From: Cryomorphaceae bacterium ASP10-05a
Lineage (GTDB): Bacteria > Bacteroidota > Bacteroidia > Flavobacteriales_D > Sanyastnellaceae
Length of the DNA stretch: 48,608 nt
Assembly: GCA_000981645.1 (NCBI GenBank)
Contig: LAQC01000035.1
Span: 1-48,608 of the forward strand
Reading direction: 5' to 3'
Notes under the pieces: generated by a model
Told to the model about the DNA's origin: nothing
The model's input: the letters and a program-made list of their open reading frames with translations, nothing else
The model's database searches: none
Part shown: positions 32,535 through 41,969 of the stretch, piece by piece
How the letters are laid out: every line of letters starts with the position of its first letter
How positions within the stretch are numbered: position 1 is the first letter of the stretch
Made by a program: the position numbers and the translations under genes

Positions 32535-32878
32535 TAGTTCTTGTTTTGTGCCTGAGAATAATCTGTTTGTCTAGCTTGATACATCACTTCCAGTTCCGTT
32601 CTAAAAGCAGCTACTTTCTGCCCGTACTTGGCAGCATGACTCTGCTGCATTTTAGCTGAAAACTCCTCTTTGTATTTCTTATAATTCTCTTCTGAAGCAC
32701 ATAAGTATTGCACCGCGTATGAAATACCTCCTTCCTCTTCTGCTATTATTCTGCAAATTCTAGCCTCCAAGAATAGACTCGTTCTCATCATATCTGGGAT
32801 ATGAACCTCCCTCATCCAGTCATACCATTCTTCATGGACATCTTTATCCACGCTGCAAGTTACGTTGTATAAAATCAT
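32534..32878 (-). CDS. DUF4286-family protein
   Basis: The 114-residue cytoplasmic protein has the DUF4286 pattern: MILYNVTCSVDKDVHEEWYD, WMREVHIPDMMRT, ICRIIAEEEGGISYAVQYLC and a C-terminal helix with KYGQKVAAFRTELEVMYQ. The fold is a ferredoxin-like dimeric alpha/beta barrel related to antibiotic-biosynthesis monooxygenases, but no catalytic role is known. It precedes rsmA with a one-base overlap, an arrangement seen in many Bacteroidota. ATACTTTTA ends a few bases before the ATG, so the transcript may lack a leader. Confidence 0.85.
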   Translation of the reverse strand: MILYNVTCSVDKDVHEEWYDWMREVHIPDMMRTSLFLEARICRIIAEEEGGISYAVQYLCASEENYKKYKEEFSAKMQQSHAAKYGQKVAAFRTELEVMYQARQTDYSQAQNKN

Positions 32879-32929
32879 GGTGTAAAAGTATAAGTTTAAA
32901 TGCAGCTGATTATCTTAGAAGATTAAGTT

Positions 32930-32937
32930 TAATTTTG
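32930..32937 (+). promoter_or_regulatory. Predicted -7 element of trpS
   Basis: TAATTTTG matches TAnnTTTG and ends 23 bases before the trpS ATG. No T-box or other leader structure was seen in the short interval. Confidence 0.5.
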
Positions 32938-32960
32938 CTCACTATTCAATTTTTTACAAC

Positions 32961-33932
32961 ATGTCCAGAATTTTAACAGGAGTTCAAAGTACAGGAACAC
33001 CTCACTTGGGAAATATATTAGGAGCAATTAAGCCTGCGATTAAAATGGCTAAAGAAAGTGAGAATGAATCTTTTTTATTCATCGCGGATATGCATTCTCT
33101 TACCCAAATAAAAGATGGAGCACTATTAAGAGAAAACACATACGCCACAGCAGCTGCATGGCTGGCGTGTGGACTAGATACAACTAAGACTATTTTCTAC
33201 AGACAAAGTGATATACCTGAGACTGCAGAATTATCTTGGTATTTAAGTTGCTTTTTTCCTTATCAGCGTCTTACTCTTGCGCATTCTTTTAAAGATAAAG
33301 CTGACCATTTGGAAGATGTAAATGCTGGCCTATTTTCATACCCTATGCTTATGGCTGCAGACATTCTTTTATACGATGCTGAGCAAGTGCCTGTCGGAAA
33401 AGACCAACTCCAGCATTTAGAAATGACGAGAAAAGTGGCCAACTCGTTTAACCATATTATGGGAGAAACACTGGTAGTTCCTGAGGCTAAGACCAATGAA
33501 GACACCATGCTAATTATGGGAACGGACGGTCTAAAAATGAGCAAGTCTAAAAATAATTTCATTAATATTTTTCTTCCTGAGAAAGAATTAAAAAAATCAC
33601 TGAATAAGCAAATAGTTACTGATGACACTCCTCTAGAAGACCCTAAAGATCCTGAATCCGCAGTAGTTTACAATCTTTATAAGCTAATGGCTACCTCTGA
33701 ACAAGCTGAGGAAATGTCTAAGAAATTAAAAGCTGGTGGTTATGGATGGGGACACTGCAAGCTTGACTTGTTCAACGTTATTCTAGAGACGTTTAAAGAA
33801 GAAAGAGAAAAGTTCGATTACTACATGAGTAACAGGAAAGAACTAGATGAAATATTAGATGAAGGCGCAAAAAAGGCAAGAAATATAGCTAAAGGCGTTA
33901 TTTCTAGAGTTAGAGAGAAAGTAGGGTATTAA
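32961..33932 (+). CDS. trpS: Tryptophanyl-tRNA synthetase
   Basis: The class I enzyme charges tRNA-Trp with tryptophan. The HIGH-type motif reads PHLGN (residues 13-17) within TGVQSTGTPHLGNILGAI, and the KMSKS motif is in GTDGLKMSKSKNNFI. FIADMHSLTQ, DIPETAELSWYLSCF and VGKDQLQHLEMTRKVA line the tryptophan and adenylate sites. The length of 323 residues is normal. The stop TAA shares three bases with the stop of the converging T9SS gene. Confidence 0.97.
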   Translation: MSRILTGVQSTGTPHLGNILGAIKPAIKMAKESENESFLFIADMHSLTQIKDGALLRENTYATAAAWLACGLDTTKTIFYRQSDIPETAELSWYLSCFFPYQRLTLAHSFKDKADHLEDVNAGLFSYPMLMAADILLYDAEQVPVGKDQLQHLEMTRKVANSFNHIMGETLVVPEAKTNEDTMLIMGTDGLKMSKSKNNFINIFLPEKELKKSLNKQIVTDDTPLEDPKDPESAVVYNLYKLMATSEQAEEMSKKLKAGGYGWGHCKLDLFNVILETFKEEREKFDYYMSNRKELDEILDEGAKKARNIAKGVISRVREKVGY

Positions 33933-34777
33933 TTTATTATCACTCTTTTAGAAGCCGTGTATTGACCAGCTTTCACCATCACAGTGTAAACACCTTGTGC
34001 TAAATCTGATAAGTCTACGCTTTGAGATTGGCTTTTACCTGCATACTTTTGATTCCAAACCTGAATTCCAGTGGTACCAAAAACAACTATTTCTTCAATC
34101 CCAGAATGTGAATTCTCTAAAGTGAAAATTCCTTGAGAAGGATTAGGGAATATATTTAGCTCGACCAATTCATTACCTATTTCAGCAAGACTAACTAAGA
34201 TTTCACACTCCTCTAAAGTGGTAGGATACAACACATCATCAAGTCTAATTTGAAATTGATTGGAAGAATTATGATGATTAAAAGCTATGTAAACCTCCAT
34301 TCCCTCGTAATCAGATAAATCAATCTCTCTGAATTGAAAAATATGTGCCGCTAAGACCTCAGTTAAAAGAGTGTCTGTAAAGTCTTCAGGATTATTTCCT
34401 GTGGAAGATAACAGAACAGAATAGTTTTCTAAAAAGTAGGACGGGTCTACAGCTCCAATATAAAATGACAAGTCTTCATTTGGCTGAATATTTAACTGCG
34501 GCAGCACTAAATAATTATCAGGAGTTAATACCCCTTCAGAATTATCAAAAGAAGCGCTGGTTAAATAACCCACACCTGTATTCCCCGAAACAGTGATTCC
34601 ATTTTCATCAAGAACTTGATAAGAGACGTCCCAATTATACCCATCCTCATCCTCATCTATAAGTGACCAGCACTCTGGCAACAAAGACAATTCAAAAGAC
34701 TCTAAATTAGTAGACTCATTCTGCCCTAAACTAACTATACATACTAGGAGCGATACAATAAGTAATTCTAGTTTCAT
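33929..34777 (-). CDS. Secreted protein with cleaved-adhesin-type domain and T9SS tail
   Basis: The 282-residue protein has a signal peptide (MKLELLIVSLLVCIVSLGQ), a jelly-roll domain of the choice-of-anchor J/cleaved-adhesin type (ESFELSLLPECWSLIDEDED through FQIRLDDV, about residues 24-185), and a type IX secretion sorting domain at the end (NIFPNPSQGIFTLEN, then LAQGVYTVMVKAG and SKRVIIN). It should cross the outer membrane through the Por system and be released or attached to the cell surface. It lies between trpS and the glucan locus, divergent from susC across 185 bases. A role in the glucan locus is possible but not shown. Confidence 0.8.
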   Translation of the reverse strand: MKLELLIVSLLVCIVSLGQNESTNLESFELSLLPECWSLIDEDEDGYNWDVSYQVLDENGITVSGNTGVGYLTSASFDNSEGVLTPDNYLVLPQLNIQPNEDLSFYIGAVDPSYFLENYSVLLSSTGNNPEDFTDTLLTEVLAAHIFQFREIDLSDYEGMEVYIAFNHHNSSNQFQIRLDDVLYPTTLEECEILVSLAEIGNELVELNIFPNPSQGIFTLENSHSGIEEIVVFGTTGIQVWNQKYAGKSQSQSVDLSDLAQGVYTVMVKAGQYTASKRVIIN

Positions 34778-34883
34778 AAGATGTCTTTTTTTCGCGAAGG
34801 TATAGAATATCTAACTGTGAACACAAAGTGACGATTTAAAAAACGCTAACACTTTAAAACTTAAAAGATATAACTATATTTAC

Positions 34884-34921
34884 AAAGTGTAATAAGTACA
34901 CTATGTGCGTATTTACACTTT
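34884..34921. promoter_or_regulatory. Cluster of inverted AGTGTAA half-sites before susC
   Basis: AAAGTGTAA (34884-34892) and TTACACTTT (34913-34921) form a perfect 9-base inverted repeat with a 20-base spacer. TACACT (34897-34902) between them pairs with AGTGTA of the left arm across 5 bases. Related ACAAAGTG and AACACTTT boxes occur further upstream (near 34823-34830 and 34848-34855). The cluster is 42 bases before the susC ATG and next to a weak -7-like TATATTTA (34875-34882), as expected for an operator. Confidence 0.5.
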
Positions 34922-34962
34922 TAAAAAGCTCATTTTCAAACCTTAATGACCAAAACCTTTAA

Positions 34963-37900
34963 ATGAAACAGATTTATCTTTTACTAGTTCTGATGACTTT
35001 TGCCTCAGCCCACGTCTTTTCTCAAAAAATGGACGTTACTGGATCGGTACTCTCTTCAGATGATAACTCTCCTTTACCTAGTGCTACTATTTATGAAAAA
35101 GGCACAGCTAACACCAGTATTACAGATGTAAATGGAACCTACAAAATAAGCGTAGAAAACTCCCAAGCCGTTTTGGTTTTTTCATTCGTAGGTTATGTGG
35201 AGCAAGAGTTCACTGTTGGAGTAAAAAGCTCTATTAATGTCTCTCTGAACCCCAACGTAAGGGACTTAGACCAAGCCATAGTAATGGGGTACGGGAATCA
35301 GAAAAGAAGCAAGATTTCCGGATCTGTTTCAACCCTTGATTCAAAAGAAATTACTTCTATTCCAATTTTAAGAACAGAACAAGCTTTACAAGGAAGATCA
35401 GCTGGGGTTCAAGTAACTCAGAACTCTGGTCAACCGGGAAGTGCCCAATCCATAAGAATTAGAGGTACAGGTTCTATTAATAACTCAGAACCATTATTCG
35501 TAGTAGATGGAATACCAAGCTTCGGTATAGATTACTTAAATCCTGCGGATATAGAATCTATGACTATTCTTAAAGATGCCGCTTCTGCTGCAATTTATGG
35601 AGCTAGAGGAGGTAACGGAGTAGTTCTAGTAACTACTAAGAAAGGAGCTGTCAACCAGCCTGCTCAGATTACATATGACACCTATTACGGGATGCAAGAG
35701 CCTTGGAAAAAAGTAGCTTTACTAAATGCAGAACAATACGCCATTATTATGAATGAAAGCAGAGCTTCTGCTGGACTTAACCCTGACCCTGCTTTAAGTA
35801 ACCCTTCTCTCTTAGGAGAAGGAACTGATTGGCAAGATGCTATTTTCCAGAGAGCTCCTATGATTAGTCATTCTTTTAGCTTTTCTAGAGGAACCGAAAA
35901 CTCTTCTACTGCTTTAGGAGCTAGTTACTTTTTACAAGATGGTATTGTAGGTGGAGAAAAAGGGAGGTTCGAGAGATACACCTTCAGAGTAAATACTACT
36001 CAATCAGGCGGGAAAAAATTCAGACTAGGTCAAAACATCAATTACACTTATTTGACTAGAAATGCGCTGACTGAAAATAACGAATTTACCTCTCCAGTTC
36101 TAAGAGCATTAAATATGGATCCTGTAACTCCTGTTAGTAGACCTAACGGGAATTACTCTTACTCTAATTTTATAGACTCTGATATAGCGAATCCAGTAAG
36201 TGCCATCGAAAACACATTCGACAATTACACTACAAATAGAATAGTCGCTAGTGCCTATGGAGAGTACGACATTTTAGAAAACCTAACCTTCAGATCTACA
36301 TTCACCTTTGATTTATCGTTAGGCTCTCAGAACATCTTCTTTCCTGAATTTGATTTAGGTGTAGTTCCAAATGACCCGAACAGACCATCTTATGAATGGA
36401 GAGAAACTAATTCATTAGTTAGAATCGAAAATAAGTTTAGTAACTGGCAATGGGAAAATGTAGCGACTTACAATAAAGACTTCAAGACAGGAGATAAACT
36501 TACAGTAATAGCAGGTTATTCGGCATTAGCTAATAAATTTGAAAACCTATCTGGTTCTAGAGACAGTTTGGCTACTAATAGTGTAGAACAAGCATACCTA
36601 GATAACTCTTTAAATTTTGCGGAGCAATCTCCCCGTTCAGGTGGTGGAATAGGAGAATCTACCTTCCTTTCTACATTTATGAGAACGACTTACGATGTAG
36701 GTGAAGAATTCTCTTTCGCAGGAACAATTAGAAGAGATGGTTCTTCTAGATTTGGTAGAAATAATAGATACGGTATTTTCCCTTCAATTTCAGGAGCGTG
36801 GAACTTAACCGGTAAAGAATTTGTTAAATCGAATGATAAGATAGACTTCCTAAAGGTAAGGGCAAGTTGGGGTCAAAATGGTAACGCAGACGGGATAGGT
36901 AACTATGACTATACTGCACTAGTTATAAATGGCCTTAATTATACTCTTGGAGGTAACCAACAGCAAACAAACGGAGCAGGACCAGTTTTCACATCTAACC
37001 CTGATTTAAGATGGGAAACCGTTCAGCAAACTAACGTAGGTGTGGATGCTGATTTTTATAACGGGAAGATTAACATGGTATTGGATTACTTTATTAAAGA
37101 CACTAAAGACATGTTGGCTTCTGTTCCTATTCCAGGAGTTGTCGGTTTAGAACCATCTGCTACCAACGTAGCTTCGGCTAGAAACTCAGGAATAGAACTT
37201 TACTTAAACTATAGAAATAACGATAGAGATGATTTCACTTATTCTGTAGGTGGAAATATATCTTTCATCAAAAATGAAGTTACTGACTTAGGAGAAGGTG
37301 GACAGCCAATCTCTACCGGTAATGTATTTGGCTCAGGAGATTTCGTTTCTTTTACTGAAATAGGAATGCCTATCGCATATTTCTACGGTTATGAAACCAA
37401 TGGAATTTTTCAAACGGATGAAGCGGCTATATCAAATGCAGCTCAACCTAATGCTCAAGCAGGAGATGTAATCTTTGTAGATCAAAATGGAGATGGAGAA
37501 TTAGACAGTGGCGATAAAGTCATGATAGGTAACCCTCATCCCGATTTCACCTATGGATTTAATATCGAAGCGAAGTATAAGAACTTCGATATGAGTTTAT
37601 TCTTACAAGGAACTAAAGGAAACGACCTGTATAACGGAATCTTTAGATATGATTTAAATACGACCAACCTTCCTATTTCTGCATTAGAAAGATGGACTGG
37701 TGAAGGAAGTACTAATGAGAATCCTAGAATCTCAGTGTCAGATCCAAATCAAAATAATAGAGTCTCTGACAGATTCGTAGAAGATGGTTCATTTATGAGA
37801 GTAAAAAACTTACAGTTAGGGTACACTTTACCTAAGTCTGTGATGCAAAAGATTAAACTTAGAAAGATTAGAGTTTATATATCTGCATCAAACTTATTTA

Positions 37901-38025
37901 CCTTTACTAACTACAGCGGATTGGATCCAGAGATTGGTTCTAGAGGTACTTTGGAAATAGGAATAGACAGAGGATTTTATCCAGCTGCCAGAATGTTTAT
38001 GGGAGGATTAAACGTAACATTTTAA
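34963..38025 (+). CDS. SusC/RagA-family TonB-linked outer-membrane transporter
   Basis: This 1020-residue protein imports oligosaccharides across the outer membrane, powered by TonB-ExbB-ExbD. A signal peptide (residues 1-20) is followed by the SusC-specific carboxypeptidase-regulatory-like domain (MDVTGSVLSSDDNSPLPSAT, about 23-110). The plug has EQALQGRSAGVQVTQNSGQP, SIRIRGTGSINNSEPLFVVD and IYGARGGNGVVLVTT. The C-terminal 780 residues form the 22-stranded barrel, with the Bacteroidota barrel end FYPAARMFMGGLNVTF. It is first in the operon susC-susD-PKD-GH16. Laminarin as substrate is inferred from the neighbouring GH16 and GH3 genes. Confidence 0.96.
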   Translation: MKQIYLLLVLMTFASAHVFSQKMDVTGSVLSSDDNSPLPSATIYEKGTANTSITDVNGTYKISVENSQAVLVFSFVGYVEQEFTVGVKSSINVSLNPNVRDLDQAIVMGYGNQKRSKISGSVSTLDSKEITSIPILRTEQALQGRSAGVQVTQNSGQPGSAQSIRIRGTGSINNSEPLFVVDGIPSFGIDYLNPADIESMTILKDAASAAIYGARGGNGVVLVTTKKGAVNQPAQITYDTYYGMQEPWKKVALLNAEQYAIIMNESRASAGLNPDPALSNPSLLGEGTDWQDAIFQRAPMISHSFSFSRGTENSSTALGASYFLQDGIVGGEKGRFERYTFRVNTTQSGGKKFRLGQNINYTYLTRNALTENNEFTSPVLRALNMDPVTPVSRPNGNYSYSNFIDSDIANPVSAIENTFDNYTTNRIVASAYGEYDILENLTFRSTFTFDLSLGSQNIFFPEFDLGVVPNDPNRPSYEWRETNSLVRIENKFSNWQWENVATYNKDFKTGDKLTVIAGYSALANKFENLSGSRDSLATNSVEQAYLDNSLNFAEQSPRSGGGIGESTFLSTFMRTTYDVGEEFSFAGTIRRDGSSRFGRNNRYGIFPSISGAWNLTGKEFVKSNDKIDFLKVRASWGQNGNADGIGNYDYTALVINGLNYTLGGNQQQTNGAGPVFTSNPDLRWETVQQTNVGVDADFYNGKINMVLDYFIKDTKDMLASVPIPGVVGLEPSATNVASARNSGIELYLNYRNNDRDDFTYSVGGNISFIKNEVTDLGEGGQPISTGNVFGSGDFVSFTEIGMPIAYFYGYETNGIFQTDEAAISNAAQPNAQAGDVIFVDQNGDGELDSGDKVMIGNPHPDFTYGFNIEAKYKNFDMSLFLQGTKGNDLYNGIFRYDLNTTNLPISALERWTGEGSTNENPRISVSDPNQNNRVSDRFVEDGSFMRVKNLQLGYTLPKSVMQKIKLRKIRVYISASNLFTFTNYSGLDPEIGSRGTLEIGIDRGFYPAARMFMGGLNVTF

Positions 38026-38036
38026 TTAAAAAGAAA

Positions 38037-39560
38037 ATGAATAAATTAACACTAGTACTAGCACTTTTAAGCCTTTTGATTTTTTCTACATGCTCAAAAG
38101 ATTTTCTAGAAGTAGAACCATTAGTAGGTTCAACAGAAGTAAATTATTATCAAAACGGAAATGATGCTGAAGCAGCCATTATAGCCTGCTACAATCCTCT
38201 TCAACAAGAAGTAACCAATATTCAGGGAAGTGGGCAGCTATCCCCTCATTTCAGGTGGTATTTCGGAGATATTTGTTCAGACGACTCTGAAAAAGGTGGC
38301 TCAGGTGATGGAGACGAGCCAGAATTATTACAATTTGAGAACTTTAACGGAACAGCCAATTCGAAGCTCATTTTAGCCGAATGGCAAGTGGCTTACAAAG
38401 GAATAGCATACTGTAACATAGCTTTAGACAAGATTCCAGGTATAGAGATGGATGAAGACGATAAGAACCGATTTCTAGCCGAAGCTAAATTCATCAGAGC
38501 CTACAATTATTACACGTTAGTAACTATGTTTGGTGGCGTCCCCCTTATTACTGAAGCACTTTCTCCAAGTGAATATCAGCAGCCGAGAGCATCTGCTAAT
38601 GAAATTTGGAATTTAATTCAAACAGATTTATTAGAGGCCAGAAATGACCTCCCTAAAAGAAGTAGTATATCTGTTTCAGATTTAGGAAGAGCTACATGGG
38701 GAGCAGCTACCTCTTTATTAGCAAAAGCTTATGCTTATCAGAACAACTGGGGCTCAGCTTATGATATGGCTGGTGAGGTTGTTCTATCCAATGAATACTT
38801 TTTGGATCCTAACTTTAGTAATATTTTCACTCTAGCTGGAGAAAATGGATCAGGATCTATTTTTGAGATTCAATACATGAATGCATCTGGCGGAAACTGG
38901 GGGAATCAATTGGAAGGGACTTTCACTAATATCTTTCAAAGGGCTAGAGGTAATTTTAATGGTTTCGGGTTCAATATTCCTAAGGAAGGGCTAGTATCAG
39001 AGTTTGAAAACAATGACCCTAGATTAAATTTATCAATTTTCAGGGAAGGAGATGTCATGGGAGACAGAGGTGTTTTCACCCTAGAGGCTACTGGATTCTC
39101 TTATAATTATTATAATAGAAAGTACTTCTCGAACAATGCAGATGACGCCCCCTTTGGAGATTCTGCTCCAAACGGACCTTCTAACGATAGGGTAATTCGT
39201 TTAGCAGATGTAATGTTAATATACGCTGAAGCCGCTTGGCACACGGGAGACAACCTAACTGTGAGAAACATGGTTAACTTAGTAAGAGAGAGAGCTAGAG
39301 GCGGGAATAACTCAGTTTTACCAGATGTAAACGGACAAGTTATGGGAGATGCGTTACTAGCTAGAATCTATCATGAGAGAAGAGTAGAGCTAGCTATGGA
39401 AGGTCATAGATTCTTTGATTTAGTGAGACAAGGAAGAGCGGGAGATGTGTTAAGAGCACAGGGGTCTAATTTCATAGATGGTGTTCATGAAATATTCCCT
39501 ATTCCTGCAGCTGAAATTACCCTTTCAGGTGGAGAGGTAACTCAAAACCCTGGATATTAA
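38037..39560 (+). CDS. SusD/RagB-family glycan-binding lipoprotein
   Basis: SusD proteins form a lid on SusC and capture glycans at the cell surface. The 507-residue protein has a lipoprotein signal (LLIFSTCSKDFLEVEP, lipidated Cys near residue 20). The family N-terminal TPR-like region includes AEAKFIRAYNYYTLVTMFGG and the C-terminal SusD motif includes ARIYHERRVELAMEGHRFFD and IFPIPAAEITLSGGEVTQNP. It begins 11 bases after the susC stop. Glucan-binding aromatic residues cannot be assigned without a structure. Confidence 0.96.
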   Translation: MNKLTLVLALLSLLIFSTCSKDFLEVEPLVGSTEVNYYQNGNDAEAAIIACYNPLQQEVTNIQGSGQLSPHFRWYFGDICSDDSEKGGSGDGDEPELLQFENFNGTANSKLILAEWQVAYKGIAYCNIALDKIPGIEMDEDDKNRFLAEAKFIRAYNYYTLVTMFGGVPLITEALSPSEYQQPRASANEIWNLIQTDLLEARNDLPKRSSISVSDLGRATWGAATSLLAKAYAYQNNWGSAYDMAGEVVLSNEYFLDPNFSNIFTLAGENGSGSIFEIQYMNASGGNWGNQLEGTFTNIFQRARGNFNGFGFNIPKEGLVSEFENNDPRLNLSIFREGDVMGDRGVFTLEATGFSYNYYNRKYFSNNADDAPFGDSAPNGPSNDRVIRLADVMLIYAEAAWHTGDNLTVRNMVNLVRERARGGNNSVLPDVNGQVMGDALLARIYHERRVELAMEGHRFFDLVRQGRAGDVLRAQGSNFIDGVHEIFPIPAAEITLSGGEVTQNPGY

Positions 39561-39572
39561 TTAAAAAATAAC

Positions 39573-40394
39573 ATGAAGAATTTAATTACAACTCCCCTAT
39601 TTTTAGGGATACTTCTAACACTTTTAACTTTCTCTTGCGCGCCATACGAGAAAGAGGGAATAGATCTTCCAGATGCTCCATCGGCTTCTTTTAGCTGGCA
39701 ATATTTAGAAGGTGATGAAAATAGAGTGGTTTTTCAGAGTAATTCTGAAGATAGTTTTATCCATTTTTGGAATTTTGGTAATGGTCAAACCTCTACTCAA
39801 ACTACAGACACCATTTTTTATCCTCAAGCCGGAATATATGAAGTAACTTACTCTGTATCGAATGCAGGAGGAATGGGGACAGCTTCAGACAACCTAAATA
39901 TAGCTATCACTGTCGAACTCCCTTGCGAAGGGACACTAGCGCTGTTAACTGGATGTGCAGAAGGTAAAACCTGGAAACTTTCACAAGTAGCAGGTGCTAT
40001 TTCTGTGGGACCAGACCCCTATTCTGTAGAGTGGTATGCCTCTCCAGCTTCTGGTTTAGTGCCTGAACAATATGCTGATGAATATCAATTTTCTGAAGCC
40101 GGTGATTTTTCTTACCTCAACTATGGTTGTACTATTAACCCATGGGAAGGCTATATATGCAATGCTCTAGAAGTTCCCACCGATTTAACCTATTTACTTA
40201 ATCCAGGAACCGGAACGTCTGGTGAAGATCAGATTATTCTTCAGAACTGTTGGTTTATGGGAGTTTGGGATTCGGGACCTGTTTACGACATAGTGGAACT
40301 TACAGAAACTTCACTTATAATTCATGGTGCAGTTCAAACTGGTGAATGCTCCACAGGAGAAGGGTTTTTCACCCTTTCATTTGTAGCGCAATAA
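39573..40394 (+). CDS. PKD-domain surface lipoprotein of the glucan locus
   Basis: The 273-residue lipoprotein has the lipobox LTFSC (Cys 22) and then acidic and lysine residues. Residues 38-110 form a PKD domain (SFIHFWNFGNGQTS, then YPQAGIYEVTYSVSNAGG), a beta-sandwich common on surface glycan-binding proteins. The C-terminal domain, with GKTWKLSQVAG and four to six Cys residues, is not recognised but resembles SusE-like partners in position. In characterised laminarin loci of marine Bacteroidota a PKD-domain protein also follows susD, which supports a glucan-binding role. It is 12 bases after susD. Confidence 0.8.
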   Translation: MKNLITTPLFLGILLTLLTFSCAPYEKEGIDLPDAPSASFSWQYLEGDENRVVFQSNSEDSFIHFWNFGNGQTSTQTTDTIFYPQAGIYEVTYSVSNAGGMGTASDNLNIAITVELPCEGTLALLTGCAEGKTWKLSQVAGAISVGPDPYSVEWYASPASGLVPEQYADEYQFSEAGDFSYLNYGCTINPWEGYICNALEVPTDLTYLLNPGTGTSGEDQIILQNCWFMGVWDSGPVYDIVELTETSLIIHGAVQTGECSTGEGFFTLSFVAQ

Positions 40395-40403
40395 TTTAAA
40401 TAT

Positions 40404-41588
40404 ATGAAAATTGCTCAATACTTAATTTATACCTTTATTGGAGTTTCATTGTCGTGTTCTGGATGCAAAGAAGAAGAGGAACCTGAAATCGCTCCAGAAA
40501 TCAAGTTCGAAAGCGATAAAGCAGCGTTTGAAAGTGAGAATACTTCTACCATGGAGTTTAAAGTGAAGTTAGATAAAGCTGGAACATCAAGCCTTACTGT
40601 GGACTACGAAACAGTAGCTATGTCAGCTGAGGAAGATTTAGATTACATACCTGTAGATGGCACCTTGACCTTTACTGCTGGTCAAACAGTGAAAACAATC
40701 ACAGTGGAGATAGTAGTTGATGAATTTTTAGAAGGGGACGAAACCTTCAAGGTTGTGCTGTCTAATCCTATTAATTCTTACTTGAAGGACAATTTACAAG
40801 AAGCTACTGGTACAATTAGAAATGATGATAGCGATTTAGAAATAAATGACAATGGCTTTATGTCGGATGACTCATATCCAGGCATGAATCTAGTATGGTC
40901 AGATGAATTTAATAGTCCTTCTATAGACCCAAATAATTGGACCTATGACATTGGAAACAATGGTTGGGGAAACCAGGAATTACAGAATTATACTGCTAAT
41001 AGCGATAACTCCTACACCTCTAATGAAAAATTAGTGGTTACGGCCTTAGAAAATTCACCCGGGCAATACACCTCCGCCAGACTTAAGTCTATAGATCTAC
41101 AAGAATATCAATATGGAAGAATCGACATAAGAGCTAAACTTCCTGTAGATGCTGGTTTATGGCCTGCTATATGGATGTTAGGTGCTAACTTCCCAGAGGT
41201 AGGCTGGCCCGCATGCGGCGAAATCGATATTATGGAATTAGTAGGGAGCAACCCTAGAAGGGTTCACGGAACAGCTCATTGGGGCCCGAATAACGGGAAC
41301 CATCAATACACTGGCCAAGGAATTTCAATACCTTTTCCTGAAACTTTTGCTGATGAATTTCATGTATTTAGTATCCTTTGGGAAGAAGATAGCATTCAAT
41401 GGTTATTAGATGATGAGATTTACTATAGCATTAGTCCCTCTGATATGAATGGACAAAACTATCCGTTTAACCAACCATTCTTTTTCATTATAAATGTAGC
41501 AGTAGGTGGTCAATGGCCAGGAAACCCAACCGAAGACACTACTTTTCCTGAGTTTATGGCTGTAGATTACGTTAGAGTATTCCAATAG
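40404..41588 (+). CDS. GH16 endo-beta-1,3-glucanase (laminarinase) with Calx-beta domain
   Basis: This 394-residue lipoprotein should cut beta-1,3-glucan such as laminarin inside the chain. The signal peptide ends SLSCSGC; the Cys is followed by KEEEE, which resembles the lipoprotein export signal for the outer surface. Residues 33-143 are a Calx-beta domain (FKVKLDKAGTSSLTVDYET, GDETFKVVLSNP). The GH16 domain begins near 160 (LVWSDEFNSPSIDPNNW). The catalytic motif GEIDIMELVG holds nucleophile Glu273, Asp275 and acid/base Glu278. WPAIWMLG and VAVGGQWPGNP form the substrate cleft typical of laminarinases rather than agarases. It is last in the operon and followed by a strong terminator. Confidence 0.93.
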   Translation: MKIAQYLIYTFIGVSLSCSGCKEEEEPEIAPEIKFESDKAAFESENTSTMEFKVKLDKAGTSSLTVDYETVAMSAEEDLDYIPVDGTLTFTAGQTVKTITVEIVVDEFLEGDETFKVVLSNPINSYLKDNLQEATGTIRNDDSDLEINDNGFMSDDSYPGMNLVWSDEFNSPSIDPNNWTYDIGNNGWGNQELQNYTANSDNSYTSNEKLVVTALENSPGQYTSARLKSIDLQEYQYGRIDIRAKLPVDAGLWPAIWMLGANFPEVGWPACGEIDIMELVGSNPRRVHGTAHWGPNNGNHQYTGQGISIPFPETFADEFHVFSILWEEDSIQWLLDDEIYYSISPSDMNGQNYPFNQPFFFIINVAVGGQWPGNPTEDTTFPEFMAVDYVRVFQ

Positions 41589-41612
41589 ATTTAGCCTTTA
41601 TAGAACATTTTT

Positions 41613-41639
41613 AAAAGCCTCACTTCGAGGCTTTTTTTG
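41613..41639 (+). terminator. Rho-independent terminator of the susC-susD-PKD-GH16 operon
   Basis: AAAAGCCTC and GAGGCTTTT form a 9-base stem around a 5-base loop (ACTTC), followed by more T residues. It ends the operon 24 bases after the GH16 stop. Confidence 0.9.
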
Positions 41640-41908
41640 TCTCTAATAATTCGAGGTTATTTAATTATTATTTGAAAGATCCAAACACTAAAAAACTTCC
41701 TACCCCTAGCTTACTATTCCTAAGTTTAATTTGAGTATCTCAGTCTTATGGCACTCTAACAATCACCCTAAGAAAACCCATATAAGAGCGCTTAGAAGAA
41801 TGTTAAAACACAAACAGCCCTTGAAATCAAAGAGCTAAAACAATTTTAAGCACGTAACCTTTATCCTCAAATGAGAAGGGTCTGATCCTAAATTGGATGT
41901 TTGACCAT
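41640..41908. other. Space between converging arms of the glucan locus, no gene seen
   Basis: About 270 bases between the two facing terminators. Both strands are full of stops and I saw no coding signal, tRNA or repeat. Confidence 0.5.
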
Positions 41909-41943
41909 AAAAAAATGGTCTTTCTCATTAAAGAAAGACCATT
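41909..41943 (-). terminator. Rho-independent terminator of the GH3 gene
   Basis: On the minus strand AATGGTCTTTCT and AGAAAGACCATT form a perfect 12-base stem with a 6-base loop, followed by a T-run of about seven. It lies 26 bases after the GH3 stop. Confidence 0.9.
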
Positions 41944-41969
41944 AAAACTGTCTTTAGCAAGCGTTAATT

